Shown: positions 17,934-29,900 of the stretch, one piece after another
Layout: each line of letters begins with the position of its first letter
How positions within the stretch are numbered: position 1 is the first letter of the stretch
Made by a program: the position numbers and the translations under genes
Notes under the pieces: model-generated
Told to the model about the DNA's origin: nothing
Database searches by the model: none
Seen by the model: only the letters and a program-made list of their open reading frames with translations
DNA from: Prostheceraeus crozeri
Lineage: Eukaryota; Platyhelminthes; Polycladida; Euryleptidae
NCBI GenBank assembly: GCA_907163375.1
Contig: CAJQUW010009243.1
Location: forward strand, 74,501-138,500
Direction of reading: 5' to 3'
Length of the DNA: 64,000 nt

Positions 17934-18120
17934 GCATAGTTTGTCTACGTAAAAGGAAAATCAATGTGTCATCTTGATTACAATGGTTGCAATAGTCACA
18001 ATAGTCGCAATTGAGCAAACCCATTCAAAATCAAACAACGGACGTCTATCGGTACGTACCCAAGTGCTCAGAACCAAACCACACAAGTTCGATCATAGAC
18101 GTTCCGAAACACAGTGTACC

Positions 18121-18343
18121 AAACACATGTACCTATCCAGTAAAACAGATCTCATACAAGTTCCTATTGATAACACTGAATTATACATGTACCTATCCAT
18201 GTGCCTATCGATAACTAAAGTATACATGTACCTATCCATGTACCTATCCATGTTCCTATTGACAACACTAAACTTTACATGCACCTATCCATGTACCTAT
18301 TGATAACACTAAACTTTACATGTACCTATCCATGTACCTATCC
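18121..18343 (+). repeat. Minisatellite of ACATGTACCTATCC-type units
   Basis: Imperfect short repeats built from ACATGTACCTATCCATG and TTGATAACACTAAACTTT-like spacers recur about six to eight times. It lies just outside the last recognisable Polinton gene and may belong to the element's terminal region. Confidence 0.7.
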
Positions 18344-20232
18344 CTGGCAAGTAGGGCACAGTTTTCACTACTCGCACTGCATTGGCAAGGACGCGTGTGA
18401 TGCTAAGTGGACACGTTGAGTAACTTTATCACTGAATGCTCGTAGACAGTAGACTTCACTTTCACTCATTTCCATGGAATTGGATCTTATTCTTTAATGG
18501 ACTCACACGCTTTATGTAATTGAAACCTACGGACATAGATCCACTTTTATCGTTATGTTAATTTGCATTCATGATTCTACAAATATTGCTTCTTCCACCA
18601 ATGCTTTCCACACAACTAAAACCTCATTAAAATAGATATAAACATTATCAGGATGTTGAAAACAAAAGCTGAGGGAAGTGGTGGAAATGATTCAATTGAA
18701 TTTCGAGACATTCAGGAAGCAATCAAACATCAATGGATTGCAGAGTAAAGAAGATACGCTCATACAGCATGAAGAGCACTAAGAACTTATACACGTTATC
18801 AGTGCTAACGGGAAGTTCATCCTTCGTATATTGAAATGATTATATATCAGAAACGGATCAATGAATTTCAACCTGTAGCATAGAGCAAGTTCAGACAAAA
18901 TTTCAAAATTCATAGGGAAAGTCATGACCCATGACAGAAAAGTCAATTGAGATTAATTGAGTTATATAGTGCAACTCGCATTGGCTCAACTTTAGTCTTC
19001 AACTTCTGTCTTTTTCGTCTGACTCCTTATATTTGCGCTCCACAAACCGTAGACAGGGCTTCCTGTTCCTACTAATAATTTAATGAGCCTCGACTGTCCA
19101 AGCTAAAAATGAGCTGCATGTACTTAGCAATCTACATGATAAACAATGCTCGGTTTAACTGCGATATTATTTCACTATTTCGATCATATTGGATACAAAA
19201 ACACAATATTAAATTACCAGCGACATGCTTGACATATTGTTGAACACAAAACATTTCATTACGAGCCAGCCATTTTTAATTGAAATGTTTTTGTTATCAC
19301 AACGTGCATTCACTATAATTACTTATATGAAGCGAATACAATCAGCAAGATACATCAGGACACTTAAGCGTTCAATAAATGATGTCTTCTCCACTTAAAT
19401 CTATCAACACCGGGCTCTGAATCATATAGAGATCCAAATTCAACTCAATATTTTAAATCCTCAATTCTTGCTATTTTTCTGAAAATCTTTTAATTTTTTA
19501 TCGATATTATTAACTGTAATGTAATAGATATAAAATTTATGCCTTCATGCACGCACGATATGTGGGAATCTTTTCAGATGAAATCAAATGCGCCGTTAAC
19601 ATGTGCTTGAAATATAAGCAACTCTAATGAACTCATAGATGAGAATGGGACACGTCGAAAAGAGTTAAACTTGATGAAGTAATTGCATCCTTGCATCCAA
19701 TATTAATGTTGAAGCAATTGTTGAATTATTAAATGATGGCATGATAATGAAATAATTGATTTTCAGTAGCACAATAAGTAGTATATATATAACATCGAAT
19801 AAAAATTCACGAAAATTTGATTTCTTCTGCTTCTGGTAGATGTAGTTGATGCATCATGTGCTCTAAACCACATTTAATTGCTACTAGGAGATCTGAATGA
19901 TATAGTTTCTGATATCATTCCGTCGACGTGATGACAGAGAGTTAATGTATATCTTTATATGCATGTTTTCATTTTTTTAAATCAGTAGTGAGGAAATGTA
20001 TGCACATTTCTATATCTTGTAGTATTCATGATAATTTCAGTAAGCTGACAATCCGGACCTAGGGTGAAATGCCTAAATAACTTGCTAAGACAAAATTCCA
20101 AATTAAATTGCAAAACTGTTTCCATGTATCATGCTGATTCAATACCAAGAGTTAATGGCCTCAAACATCATGAATACATTCACTTGCATGCTTTATGGTT
20201 GTATATTCACATATGATATCAGAATTACAACA
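18344..20232. other. Non-coding stretch, no recognisable gene
   Basis: AT-rich DNA with no convincing frame, tRNA or repeat seen. The Polinton right terminus may lie near its left part but could not be defined. Confidence 0.5.
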
Positions 20233-20446
20233 TCATGAGTTGGAGTAGGTCTGGCTAGTAAGTAATGCTAGTATTATTACTAGCTGTATAAGTAATGCAA
20301 GTAATGTGTTTATTGAAAGTAAATAGAAATCATACAAAGACAGTGAAAAGTCAAATAAGCTGAAAGTTACCCATAAAATGACACCACTTCCTGTTACATA
20401 TTGACTTTGAACGAAGTCAGATTTTACCGTTATCAACCATGCAACA

Positions 20447-20731
20447 TCAGACAAAATGCGAATTCTGACGTCTTGACGTTGAAAAATGCGGTGAACAAAA
20501 GTGTCCAGTACGTTGCATTTTGTGAGGCACATGCTCATATAAGGGATGCGCTGGAGATTGACATTCTGTAAGAAATTTACACGACAAACATTTGCACATG
20601 TTATCGAAATCAGGAATGATTGAGCATTTACATTCCTGGCTACAAATTGCACGATGAGCGCGCTTTCGAAATTTCTCGATCCTCTGGCGTACTTCAGTTG
20701 ACAATTTACAGAACAAATGAGTAGCATACAT
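20447..20731 (-). CDS. Cys-rich small ORF, unknown
   Basis: 94 residues from an ATG, with eight Cys in a short span (CSQECKCSIIPDF, MCKCLSCKFLTEC) preceded by a basic helix (EVRQRIEKFRKRAHR). The spacing could suit a zinc-binding module, but I recognise no family, and there is no signal peptide. A TATA-like ATAAGTATT lies upstream. It is either a small accessory gene of the nearby Polinton or a chance frame. Confidence 0.28.
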   Translation of the reverse strand: MYATHLFCKLSTEVRQRIEKFRKRAHRAICSQECKCSIIPDFDNMCKCLSCKFLTECQSPAHPLYEHVPHKMQRTGHFCSPHFSTSRRQNSHFV

Positions 20732-21003
20732 TAAAATTGAAGCTCAACTGTGGAATACTTATAGCAACTTTTCTTTAGAAACATATGGTTTTAGAGTGCG
20801 TAGAACATATAAACGACGAATTGCAAGCATCAAAGTGATGTCAAAATGCTTACTTATTCCACTTTAAGTTATCCGTGAATGTTAAACCAAGAATAGAAAT
20901 TGTGCTGGTATTACTATAGACAAATGTGGGAGCATCCCTTTTGAGACGAAAAGGCATCTGCTTGCACTTTTTTGAGTTAAAAAATATATTGTTCACATCA
21001 AGC

Positions 21004-21016
21004 GAAGATTATAGTA
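21004..21016 (+). repeat. 13-bp direct repeat, left flank of Crypton-bearing element
   Basis: GAAGATTATAGTA. The same 13-mer is at 24994-25006. It lies directly outside the left inverted repeat and 41 bp outside the right one; possible target-site duplication. Confidence 0.5.
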
Positions 21017-21202
21017 AATCAAAAAAAGTTATCAGTTACCCAAGCTGCTGTATTATTATTCAATCTTACACATCTTCACCGATATGACGGCCTGTTCACG
21101 TAAAAAGGATTTTCAAATTACATCTTGCATAAAAATCAAAATATCAATGTCTGATAAGTTGAACATTTATCTTTGTTATTGAGGCTTGGTTTCATAGATT
21201 TT
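21017..21202 (+). repeat. Left inverted end repeat (186 bp)
   Basis: Reverse-complement match to 24767-24952; contains TTATCAGTTACCCAAGCTGC and GACGGCCTGTTCACGTAAAA. Confidence 0.85.
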
Positions 21203-21376
21203 ATTAATATGGCCTCTTTGAAACGTGGGTTAGTGCTGTTTGTATCAAACGCTATGATTTTGACTGCAAACGGGAAAGCTATGTTGCTCTCCTAACATAG
21301 CTTTCCCGTTTGCAGTCAAAATCATAGCGTTTGATACAAACAGCATTAACCTACGTTTCAAAGAGGCCATATTAAT
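21203..21376. repeat. Long hairpin, 83-bp stem with 8-nt loop
   Basis: Stem arms 21203-21285 and 21294-21376 pair with only two mismatches; the loop is GCTCTCCT. Such near-perfect foldbacks are usually short-lived, so it is recent or maintained. Confidence 0.9.
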
Positions 21377-21475
21377 TTAAACCATGATAGTGCTATAGCT
21401 CCGTAGATATATTTTTAATAACGGAAAAAACTATGATATGTTTTCTTTGTTTGCGGGATATATTTTTACTATTTG

Positions 21476-23134
21476 CAGATTGTTTCATAAAAAATGGATC
21501 ACCCTTAAACATCGCCTTAACTTCAACTTTGTCTAACTCCGCCAAACTTGAACGAATTTCTCTGAAATTTGGAAGATATGTCAGTTGTGCTTACTAATAT
21601 CATTGTTGGAAATTTCAAGCATGAATATTGAGTTGTTTTCCTGTTATAGATAAAAAGTAGTAGATAATTTGATCTTCATTTAGCAATGTTACACAAAATC
21701 ATACCTCATTCTTATAAAATTACATTTGTTTCCTTTGTTATGTAATATGTTGTTCTACAAGCCAAAAGCTATCAAGCAAAGCAAAAATAAAGAAAATCGG
21801 TCAATCAGAGCCAGTATAGCACCATTATTCATCAACAATAATGTAACTGCTACATGTGAGTAACTGGACTTCATGTTCCATAGCTTCCTGACTTCGTTGC
21901 GGTGGTGTTGGCAGCACTCCCGATTGCTTTCAGCCAGAAATCTATCTCTTACCGGTTGAAAACTATACAAAGCACAAATGAACAATAACGAGATCGCATT
22001 CACAAAAGGCAAAGTGTCAGCCTTGCTAGAACTATAAGGGTTTTCTTTGCGAGCTACAAGCAAGCGACTAAATGTCCCTTACACAAATGTGCATCAATGG
22101 CATAATGATGATTTTCGGCTCTGTCGTAAAGAGGGCTCTGGCCGTCCACGCAAAACATCCAAACGTAGAGACCGCCTAATTTTGAGATTTGTTAAAGTTG
22201 ATCCAAGTCTCTCGTTAACTGAGATGGCTGCACTAGACTCGTCTATTTCTAAGTCCACTATTCGTAGATGACTTATTGAGTCGAATTTCAAGAGCTGTAA
22301 GAGGCCCTCTCAGATCGAATTATCAGATCAGCATACAAAAAGACGTCTCAGATGGGCAATGAGTCATCGTCACTGGCGAAATCAATTGGATCGGGTTGTC
22401 TGGTCTGATGAGGCATCAGTCCGTCTGAAGGATAGTGATGGTCGATTGAGATTATGGATAAAATCTGATCAGGAAATTCCGAGACATTTACATCGTCCCC
22501 GGGATACAAGGTGGTGCGACTCTACTGATTTGGGCTGGCATTTGGACCAATGGCCGCTCTGAACTTCACATACAGCAAGGAACCATGAATTCTGAACGCT
22601 ATGTGAATGTTTTACGAATGAACATTGGCCAAATGACAGATCAACTTGGTGATCCATCGACTTGGTTATTTATGGATGATAATGCTACGTGTCAAAGGAG
22701 TAGTAGAGTCAACTTATGCAAGTCTCAATTAGGGCTTAGGACATTATCTTGGCCAGCTCGTTCTCCTGATCTGAATCCCATAGAAAATGCATGGAGTATT
22801 CTAAAACGTAACGTTCGTCGTTCACTGCTACCTACAGATGGCGTATCACAAGTTACGTCACTGTTAAAAAGAGAGTGGAGAAAGTTAGATCAGTCAAAAA
22901 TCAACGATATCATCGAATCAATGCCTAGACGAATTGGTAATGTCATTGACAATAAGGGGAGGGCCACAAAATATTAGCTTCTTAAGAACCGTTACTGTAC
23001 CATAGCTTATCAGATTATATAAGGACATTTAAATATATTAGGGACATGAAATAACATGAAAAATGCTTTCTGTATCATACTTATGTTTTATTTAGTCAAA
23101 TTTTAGGATGTTCCACTTTTTATGAAACGGACTG
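21476..23134 (+). mobile_element. Tc1-like transposon, copy 1
   Basis: Ends are imperfect inverted repeats: CAGATTGTTTCATAAAAAAT at the left, and the reverse complement of CAGTCCGTTTCATAAAAAGT at the right. The flanking dinucleotides (TG and CC) are not the expected TA pair. It is 1659 bp long and carries a full-length but broken transposase gene. It interrupts the Crypton-type gene, whose last codons read into its right terminal repeat. A shorter copy in the opposite orientation is at 34377-35744. Confidence 0.85.
22047..22977 (+). pseudogene. Tc1-like transposase (DD34E), degenerate
   Basis: A bipartite N-terminal HTH region with GRPRKTSKRRDRLILRFVK, then the catalytic core: first Asp in VVWSDEASVRL, second in WLFMDDNATCQRS, and Glu in SPDLNPIENAWSIL. 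There are 34 residues between the second Asp and the Glu, so DD34E. A stop follows STIRR near 22270 and the frame shifts again near 22560, so the gene is broken at least twice. The C-terminal 130 residues remain open. Confidence 0.85.
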
Positions 23135-24464
23135 CCCTAAATGTTAAATAGCAAACGTTCACTGATTGAGTTCCAGTGCTGTAGATCGAAACTTTTGAAT
23201 GGCTGATAAACACGTTCATCTTGATACGGGCATCTTCTCCAGAAGAAGGGCTTGGATTGTTGGGTTGCACTTGACGCAGAAGTTTGCCGTCCAATACTGC
23301 AGAGCACTGTTCTAAATGAATGTCTGATGTCCTTTTATATGCTCTCACTCCATTAACACTCCTGTGTCCTGTCCTTTCCATTATTAACTGCTCATCTACA
23401 TTGGCTTCATAGAGTCGTGTAGCACAGGTTGCTCGTAAACTGTGATTTGTTAGTGATGAGAATTTCCTGCCTTTTCACTAATCCTCTTCATATATCCAGC
23501 CAACTTATTTCTACTGATTGGTCGGTTTGTATACCACGTTGTGTTTGACAAATTACAGTTCTTTTTCGGCATTATATAAAATCGATTTGTATCAGCGGGT
23601 CGGACTTGGTTGAATTTCTCAAAGAATGCAACATGACATCGCGTTTTATTGTCATTTTCAAATTGTACAACTTCTTTTGCCTTATGCCGCATGTTACGTA
23701 GGCCACCAGAATTGTTTTTGGAGCACTTTTCAGTATACACGAGACATTTCTTTTCATTTCGTATTTCCACTTTGAATTGGTCCATTGTTAACATGCCGTG
23801 CTCATCTCCACCTCGTAATGCGAAGTGAATACCATTCAAGTAGAAAAGAGTGTACAGCAGTTTTTCTGGTGTCTCATTCCCCAAAGATTTCTCCCATAAT
23901 TTCTTTTCCTCTTTAAAACTATTAACATCTGCGGATTTTCGTGGTAAGTTGCAACCCAATTTAGCAGACATTTTCATTGCAGTATCCAAGCATTCTTTCA
24001 CATGCAAGAAACTGTTGTCATTAAAGAAATCGACTCGGTTTTTATTTGTAGATAATGTATTCTGAATTCCGGCTACAATTGAAACTAATGTAGCGCCTTG
24101 ATATCGTTGTCCGTCGCTTCTTCTTGCTTCGTGAACAAAGCGTGCCATCACACTACAAAGTTCATTTTTGTTGTAAAAGTCTATTTCTATCTTTCGTTCC
24201 TTTAGCCAATCAGTCAAAATCTTGTAGGCCCATCTATTTCGCTTCAAGGTGTTTTTTTTTTTTTGACTTCCCTTCGTGATTCAAGATGTTGATCTCTTCT
24301 GTACTTATACAGTTTCCAAAGCGAGATACTGATCCATAAGGAAGTTCTTCAGATCCAGGAGAAACAGTTTTTGTTTCATTATTTGCAGGGCTAGAAGAGG
24401 ATCTTATACTTGCATTTTCGCGAAGAACTTCATTTATTTCATGAATTTCCAGGCCACTGATCAT
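23103..24464 (-). pseudogene. Crypton-type tyrosine recombinase (DUF3504/KIAA1958-like), decayed
   Basis: Minus-strand pieces give, in order, an N-terminal region ending FGNCISTEEINILNHEGKSK, then RNRWAYKILTDWLKERKIEI, a central part with YLNGIHFALRGGDEHGMLTM, and the C-terminal NHSLRATCATRLYE, ERTGHRSVNGVRAYKR. The catalytic set of tyrosine recombinases is visible: Arg of LRGGDEH, His and Arg of HSLR, His of TGHRS and the Tyr of RAYKR. The frame changes at a T12 run near 24250 and again near 23450. The 3' end is cut by the Tc1 element at 23134. All catalytic residues survive although the frame does not. Confidence 0.75.
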
Positions 24465-24612
24465 TTATCCTGGAAATAGACTAAAATCAATTGGATATGG
24501 CCAGTCATTCATATCATCACTCACATATGCCATGTTTTCCACTTAGTAGAAATGATGTCTATAGTTTGAAATTAAAACACACGATGCTTAAGACATAACT
24601 AGATTCATTTGA

Positions 24613-24647
24613 ATTTCAGGGATATATTTGCAATATATCCCTGAAAT
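24613..24647. repeat. Perfect 16-bp hairpin, 3-nt loop
   Basis: ATTTCAGGGATATATT, TGC, then its exact reverse complement. It lies at the inner side of the right end of the Crypton-bearing element. Confidence 0.9.
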
Positions 24648-24662
24648 ATCATGGTTTAATAG

Positions 24663-24761
24663 AAATATTGCATAGATTTCTGGGAGGTATCAACTTAAAT
24701 CCCTCGAGCCTTCGACTCTCGGGATATAAAATCATACCTCCCAGAAATCTATGCAATATTT
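24663..24761. repeat. Hairpin, perfect 28-bp stem with inner stem
   Basis: Arms 24663-24690 and 24734-24761 are perfect complements. The loop holds a second imperfect stem (ATCCCTCGAG against CTCTCGGGAT, 8 of 10). Confidence 0.9.
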
Positions 24762-24766
24762 ACTAC

Positions 24767-24952
24767 AAAATCTATGAAACCAAGCCTCAATAACAAAGAT
24801 GAATGTTCAACTTATCAGACATTGATATTTTGATTTTTATGCAAGATGTAATTTGAAAATCCTTTTTACGTGAACAGGCCGTCATATTGGTGAAAATGTA
24901 TAAGATTGAATAATAATATAGCAGCTTGGGTAACTGATAACTTTTTTGATTT
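24767..24952 (-). repeat. Right inverted end repeat (186 bp)
   Basis: Partner of 21017-21202. Confidence 0.85.
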
Positions 24953-24993
24953 AATTTAAATATGCTGCTTAAAGAAAATTATATCTCATTATT

Positions 24994-25006
24994 GAAGATT
25001 ATAGTA
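24994..25006 (+). repeat. 13-bp direct repeat, right flank
   Basis: GAAGATTATAGTA, matching 21004-21016; 41 bp of unmatched sequence separates it from the right inverted repeat. Confidence 0.5.
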
Positions 25007-26198
25007 TTGGCAGATTATCTGGATTCGGTTGATTCTTCGTCGAGGATTCAACAAGGGTGAGGTCACCTGCATATCTCCATGCTCTTAAGAAGTCTGCAAC
25101 CGGCAGAAACCGGTCGGGCTGTCTTATTTATTTGCTTAGTTTTTCTTTATAACATCTGGGTGTGATTACATACTGGTATTAATTTCCATTTTCGATGTGT
25201 TATCATCTATTTCCGTTTTTCGAATTGCTGCTTTACGATGTCATTGGTAGTTTTCAGAGTAATAAATGCGTGCCATTTTAACAATAAGATGTTATTATTA
25301 CGTAATTTACTATTTCCTGGATCCAGCGTCCTGTTACAGGCGAATTGCCAGAAAATCGACTGATTTTATGTCCTTTGTTCTTGAAAGCTCCTTTTGGATC
25401 GGTGAATGCGACAAAGGCAAGATCTTTTTTTCATTTTCATTGAAGTATCTACGCCTAAATTGTAACCGCATATCCTTCATGAATTATGCGGTAAATTGAT
25501 TCCACATTGATTTTAATCATTAATGCAAATAATTTTTATCTGCCATAATTTCTAAAAGTGAATTTCCACTGCACGTAACACTCAGAGCGGAGCATTCATC
25601 ACGTATTGAATGTGTGAAAAGAACCCAAACTTTCACCGTGTTCTCCAATGTGTGCATTCTCAATGTGAGCAATGAGCATGAAGCTGTGAAAATGCTAGCT
25701 AAAAGTGATATAATGATCACTCAATTCATGAGAGGAAACAGGATTGTTAATATATTTAGCAGAGCTTGACAGTTCTTTTAATGAAATCAAAAGGTCAAGG
25801 CAGACAACTATGATTAGCAAAAAGTCATATATTGCGTAATTACACTTCATTCAAATGGCAATTAAGGATGATGAATGAATTAGTCTACATATATGTAACG
25901 AAGTTCCAAAATTCTGGTTTCTCTTCCGCCTTCAATTGCTCATTTTATTCAATGCTTCTCTGATAAAGTCTACAAGACACCCTCATGCCCAGATGAGATT
26001 TTTAGATGACATTTCAGGTAAGCTACATTACTTCAGATCAATAGGCTTGAATAAGAGTAGATAAGCAAGGGATTCAGCTGAATATGTCTCACTTATCGAT
26101 TCAGACAGCCTAGGGAATTCAATATCGCAATTCTTGATACGTTAATATACGATAGAAAGTGATGTGCAATTATGCTTAACTGGTTGGCCTGTAACACC
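25007..26198. other. Non-coding stretch
   Basis: No recognisable gene or repeat. A very short ATG-to-GTAAG segment at about 25993-26017 is in phase 1 like the first-exon candidates, but is too short to call. Confidence 0.4.
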
Positions 26199-26934
26199 CA
26201 GAGTTGGATGCGAAGCGGGCCGGTGATTGCTGGACAAACGGGCCTGCGCTCATGATCCTAAAAACCTTTTTGAAACAGTAGTATGATCAAGTCACTAATA
26301 ATTATTTAATTTTTCCGTTTGAATACAATGTAGAAAAACCTTTTAGTTTTTAAAATGTAGCACATGCTCGCTTCCCTCGTGCACTCATTTTAACGTCGAG
26401 TAGCTCATAGTTCTCAGCAAAATTTGTTGAAGCTTCAAAACATTCATCTGCTCATCGTGAACATGTTATTTGAAGAACATGAATGTATGTGTATTTGGAT
26501 AACACGTCATGTTTTGTATTTCTACTAAACTTCAGTGATTTCATGGAAGTTGATCGAATGCGATTAAAGGAAATAAGTACCATTGTTATTATCTATTATT
26601 ATCTATTAAGTAAACTAAATTTTCATCTCTATCAATTATTTCATAAAGTTCATGAAACATAAAAATACAAATTCTTTGACAAAGTTATTTTCTAACCTTG
26701 AAGGCACACATTAGACGTTAGGCAAACAATTCATGCTATGAAATGGTATATACGTGCGCTACACTTTCCGTGTATAATTACTTTGGGTTTGCGAGCTGGA
26801 AATTAGATGTACGGGCTTTGATGGGCCTTTATTTAATGACACAGGACGCGGGCTGGCCTACGATGGACTTCAGGCCACTCCTTTGTGGATCGGGTCGGAC
26901 TGTGCCATGAAATCTCGGTCCGCATCCAACTCTG
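26199..26934. mobile_element. Short non-autonomous DNA transposon with CAGAGTTGGATGCG ends
   Basis: CAGAGTTGGATGCG at 26199-26212 and its exact reverse complement at 26921-26934. The interior near both ends is rich in CGGGCC/GGGTCGG words. No 8-bp target duplication is seen. Ends starting CAGAG suggest the hAT superfamily. Confidence 0.55.
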
Positions 26935-29900
26935 AATGAGCAACTCATCATGAATAAATACCAAAGATGGCTTACTACACTGCAAAAAGCAAACAGTATA
27001 TATCCATTAAAATACGCAGTTAAAATTAGTTTCACTGTTACTTGCAGTCTGAAAAGAAAATGTCTGTAAAAGCCGGCTCTATTTGCGGATATTTTCTGTG
27101 ACGCCTTTCTTTGAAGTTAAATGGTTGTTTCAGCAATTTTTAGTGGTTTACAGTTTGCAGTGCACCTAGCAGTTATCACTATATTCATGGCCCTTTATTA
27201 GTTGCTAATGAGTTTGAAACATCCACAGTGGTTTTTGAAAGACACATATTGTAATAATTGTGGCTGCGGTAGACCTATTTCCGATGCAGTTGGATAAGAC
27301 TAACAATATTGAGCAAGTCCAAAGGTTCTGGAACACGCAATTAGTGAATTTCAATAAAATGATCTGTCTGATGAGGTTATGTTGCAACAGCAGACATCGC
27401 GAAGCCGGATCCTAATTGTGTCAAAAGCCACATAATATGAAAGCACCACATTTTCGATGATGCTTATTAAGAAGGCTCAGCAGCACTCAAAGAAAGCATG
27501 GTTCAGCTGTAAGCGAGCCTCGCTGTTTTACCGGAAATTGACTTTCCTGATGATTTGACAGCGATTCAAGCAGTAAAACTAAGAATTTACATGCATCCCC
27601 CTCACTCAGAAGGCATGGAAAAGTTCACGTTTCTAAGGTTTGAAAAAAGGAGTTCTTTGTAAAGTGTCTCTCAGTGTTTGCAACCAATGGTGCCTTTGCA
27701 GTGTTATATTTTGCAGTAAATAATTAAATTGAGGTAAGCAGTCAGGACATGGATAGCCCGGCCGTTCCAGTCTCCGGCGAACAGGGAAATCCACCGTAAA
27801 TCTGTGCGTCAGAAATTTCATTGGAAAGCATCTCCATGACGATGTTCTCTGTTGTTGCAGGCAACGAGATGTCCTCGTGGATGATTTTTAAGAGTTCCCA
27901 AAAATTTAACATTATCCGCGTTTCACATAATTGAACTGAAAGGGATATTTTATCTAATCGATTGGAATATCTCAAACCTTTAGGCCTCCCCAAAATCAAT
28001 AACAATGATCCCATTTTTCGTGTTTAGTTTCATATATTGAGATTCATTTTTCCAAATAATGATAAAAAATATTATGAAGAATTGATCCCAGATGTGAGAC
28101 CAGAAGATATCAACCAAATTGTTTGAAATTTTAATGTGTCCAGTCCCCAAGCTAAGTAAAATTTGATTCTCTAAAAGCATCGATTTTTTGGTCACTTCAT
28201 AAGCTTCAAGTTCATTGTGGGACCATGACACCTAAACCAAAATGAATTAAGTTTTGACTGGCAACTTAAATTATGCATTGACGCCGACAAAGACCCTAAG
28301 CATTTGAAATTTGAAAGAAACTGTTTTCTCGACCACTCAAATATTCATGCTTTATGCAATGGACATGGAACTTTGATGATGATGAATCAACTGCAATCCA
28401 TGCATCTTAATTGTTGATGTAGCAGCGGAAACTATCAATTGTCTTGCTTTCTCATGCATCTGTTAATTGGTAAGTTTCCTTCCAGCTTTACAAATTTCGT
28501 CTGTGAGGCTCTCTGAGGCCGAGCGTGCTACAATTTTGGCTCTATCATTTTCTTGGAATGTAAATATAACAGCCAACAGGTTTTAAGCTAAAAATATGCA
28601 CTTCAGTTAAATGTGTGAACCACAGAATTAGATTCATCTGCGCGCGCTTCGGTTTCCTAGAAAGGAAGAGCTATATGTAACCTCAATATCGAAATGGCAC
28701 AGAATTAGACAACTTGCTCCTTCTCGAATGGATAATTCGTGTATCGCTTGCAGCTATTGGAAATGGCAAACAGTAAGCTGTCAGCAGAGGACACCAGAGC
28801 CAGTGAGAGATGCGTGCGTGCTGTGATAACAAGTCGCACACACCAAAACACACATCGATGCCTGGCTTCGATTCAATGTATGCACTATACAGTGAGCAAT
28901 GCCGAGGAGAGGATGTGAAATCATCAAGTGAACTAATTTTCGTACGCCTGCTACTTTCTTTAATAATGATCGGAAGGGTCAACATTATGGAGAAAACTTG
29001 TGGGCAATGATCTGAATTCTTCGAATCTGAAGGAATTTTGGCAATCGAATCACTTTGCTGGAACTCAAATTAATCCGCAAGCGACGCACGATTTTTTTCC
29101 TATCTCTGTAAGGTATTAGGAATTCCTTTTTGCCCACCTAGTAGGTTCCTCAATGTGCCGTCCATTTCGTATTAATCACACTTCTAGCAAACCGAAGCAG
29201 ATAAACAAAATATTTAATTCTGTGGTGTGAACTATGTGCATGAGAAAAGTGCCTATGTGTACAAAGTTGCATGAATTTAGGGCAGTCCTTTTTAAACCTT
29301 TGTAATATGCCACTGGAATTGGAAGCATTGGAAGACACGTGAAATAGAACTTTTATCGCTACCATATCTTTGTTTTGAAGTGAGTCTATATTGGCTCTGC
29401 CACTGTTGGCATAATTAAATTATTTTAGAAAATATCAGCAAGCAGAAGCACTAATGAAAAACAACACTTCCGTGACAAACATTTATGATTAAAGCAATAC
29501 TATGAAGAAATGAGTGAATGAGCAAACTTTATTTTATAACCAACGGATACAAAAATCAGAAAGTACCATTAAAGTCAAAGAGAAAGACAGATAAGTCAAA
29601 CATGAGGTAAGTTTTTTTGCAAGCAATAATTTTTTCATCAGTTTTTTGAAGCAGGCAAGAAACGCGTCAAAAGAGATCGGCAGACGCAACACTTAGGTGA
29701 AAATCATTCATGAATTTTATGAAATTATGAAGAATGCTATGAAAGATATTATTATATCTATTATTATTGTATATATTATTATATATAAAATATATTATAT
29801 ATAAAAAATATATTATTATTCATAAAAAAATACTATGAAGAAATTCCTAACTTACACACAAAGTGATACATCGTGATGAATGACCTCATGGGGCAACGGA

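Larger units (their letters stand above)
1..18000 (-). mobile_element. Polinton/Maverick element (fossil), left end outside window
   Basis: A cluster of mostly minus-strand genes has the standard Polinton set: an rve-family integrase with chromodomain, a packaging ATPase, an adenain-type cysteine protease, an F54H12.2-like capsid protein, a second capsid protein and a very basic core protein. The protein-primed DNA polymerase is not seen and probably lies left of base 1. The right boundary is not resolved: the last recognisable gene starts at 17913 and a minisatellite follows at 18121-18343. No terminal inverted repeat could be paired because only one end is in the window. The element looks broken, with a few damaged genes plus one large insertion (5057-12765) in the integrase. 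Age cannot be set without related copies, but several long frames remain open, so it is not extremely old. Confidence 0.9.
21017..24993 (-). mobile_element. About 4-kb element with 186-bp inverted ends and Crypton-type recombinase
   Basis: Inverted repeats at 21017-21202 and 24767-24952 match at roughly 95 percent by eye. A large hairpin lies immediately inside each repeat (21203-21376; 24663-24761), and a further 13-bp inverted match (TTAAACCATGATA) lies inside those. Between them are a decayed tyrosine-recombinase gene on the minus strand and a Tc1-like element inserted near that gene's 3' end. Removing the 1.66-kb Tc1 from the count leaves about 2.3 kb. Cryptons are not known for long terminal inverted repeats, so either the recombinase was captured or this is an unusual element. 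Confidence 0.65.

Noticed and set aside
25993-26017. Nine-codon ATG segment with GTAAG donor in phase 1
   Set aside because: Too short; chance expectation of ATG followed by GTAAG is high in 40 kb.
26199-26934. 8-bp target duplication for this element
   Set aside because: Flanks GTAACACC and AATGAGCA do not match, so only the inverted ends support it.
27633-28231. Minus-strand frames of 62-90 residues
   Set aside because: No motif, no neighbours and composition like surrounding non-coding DNA.
29739-29830. TATTAT/ATATAA tract as origin or regulatory site
   Set aside because: Simple low-complexity sequence without supporting context.
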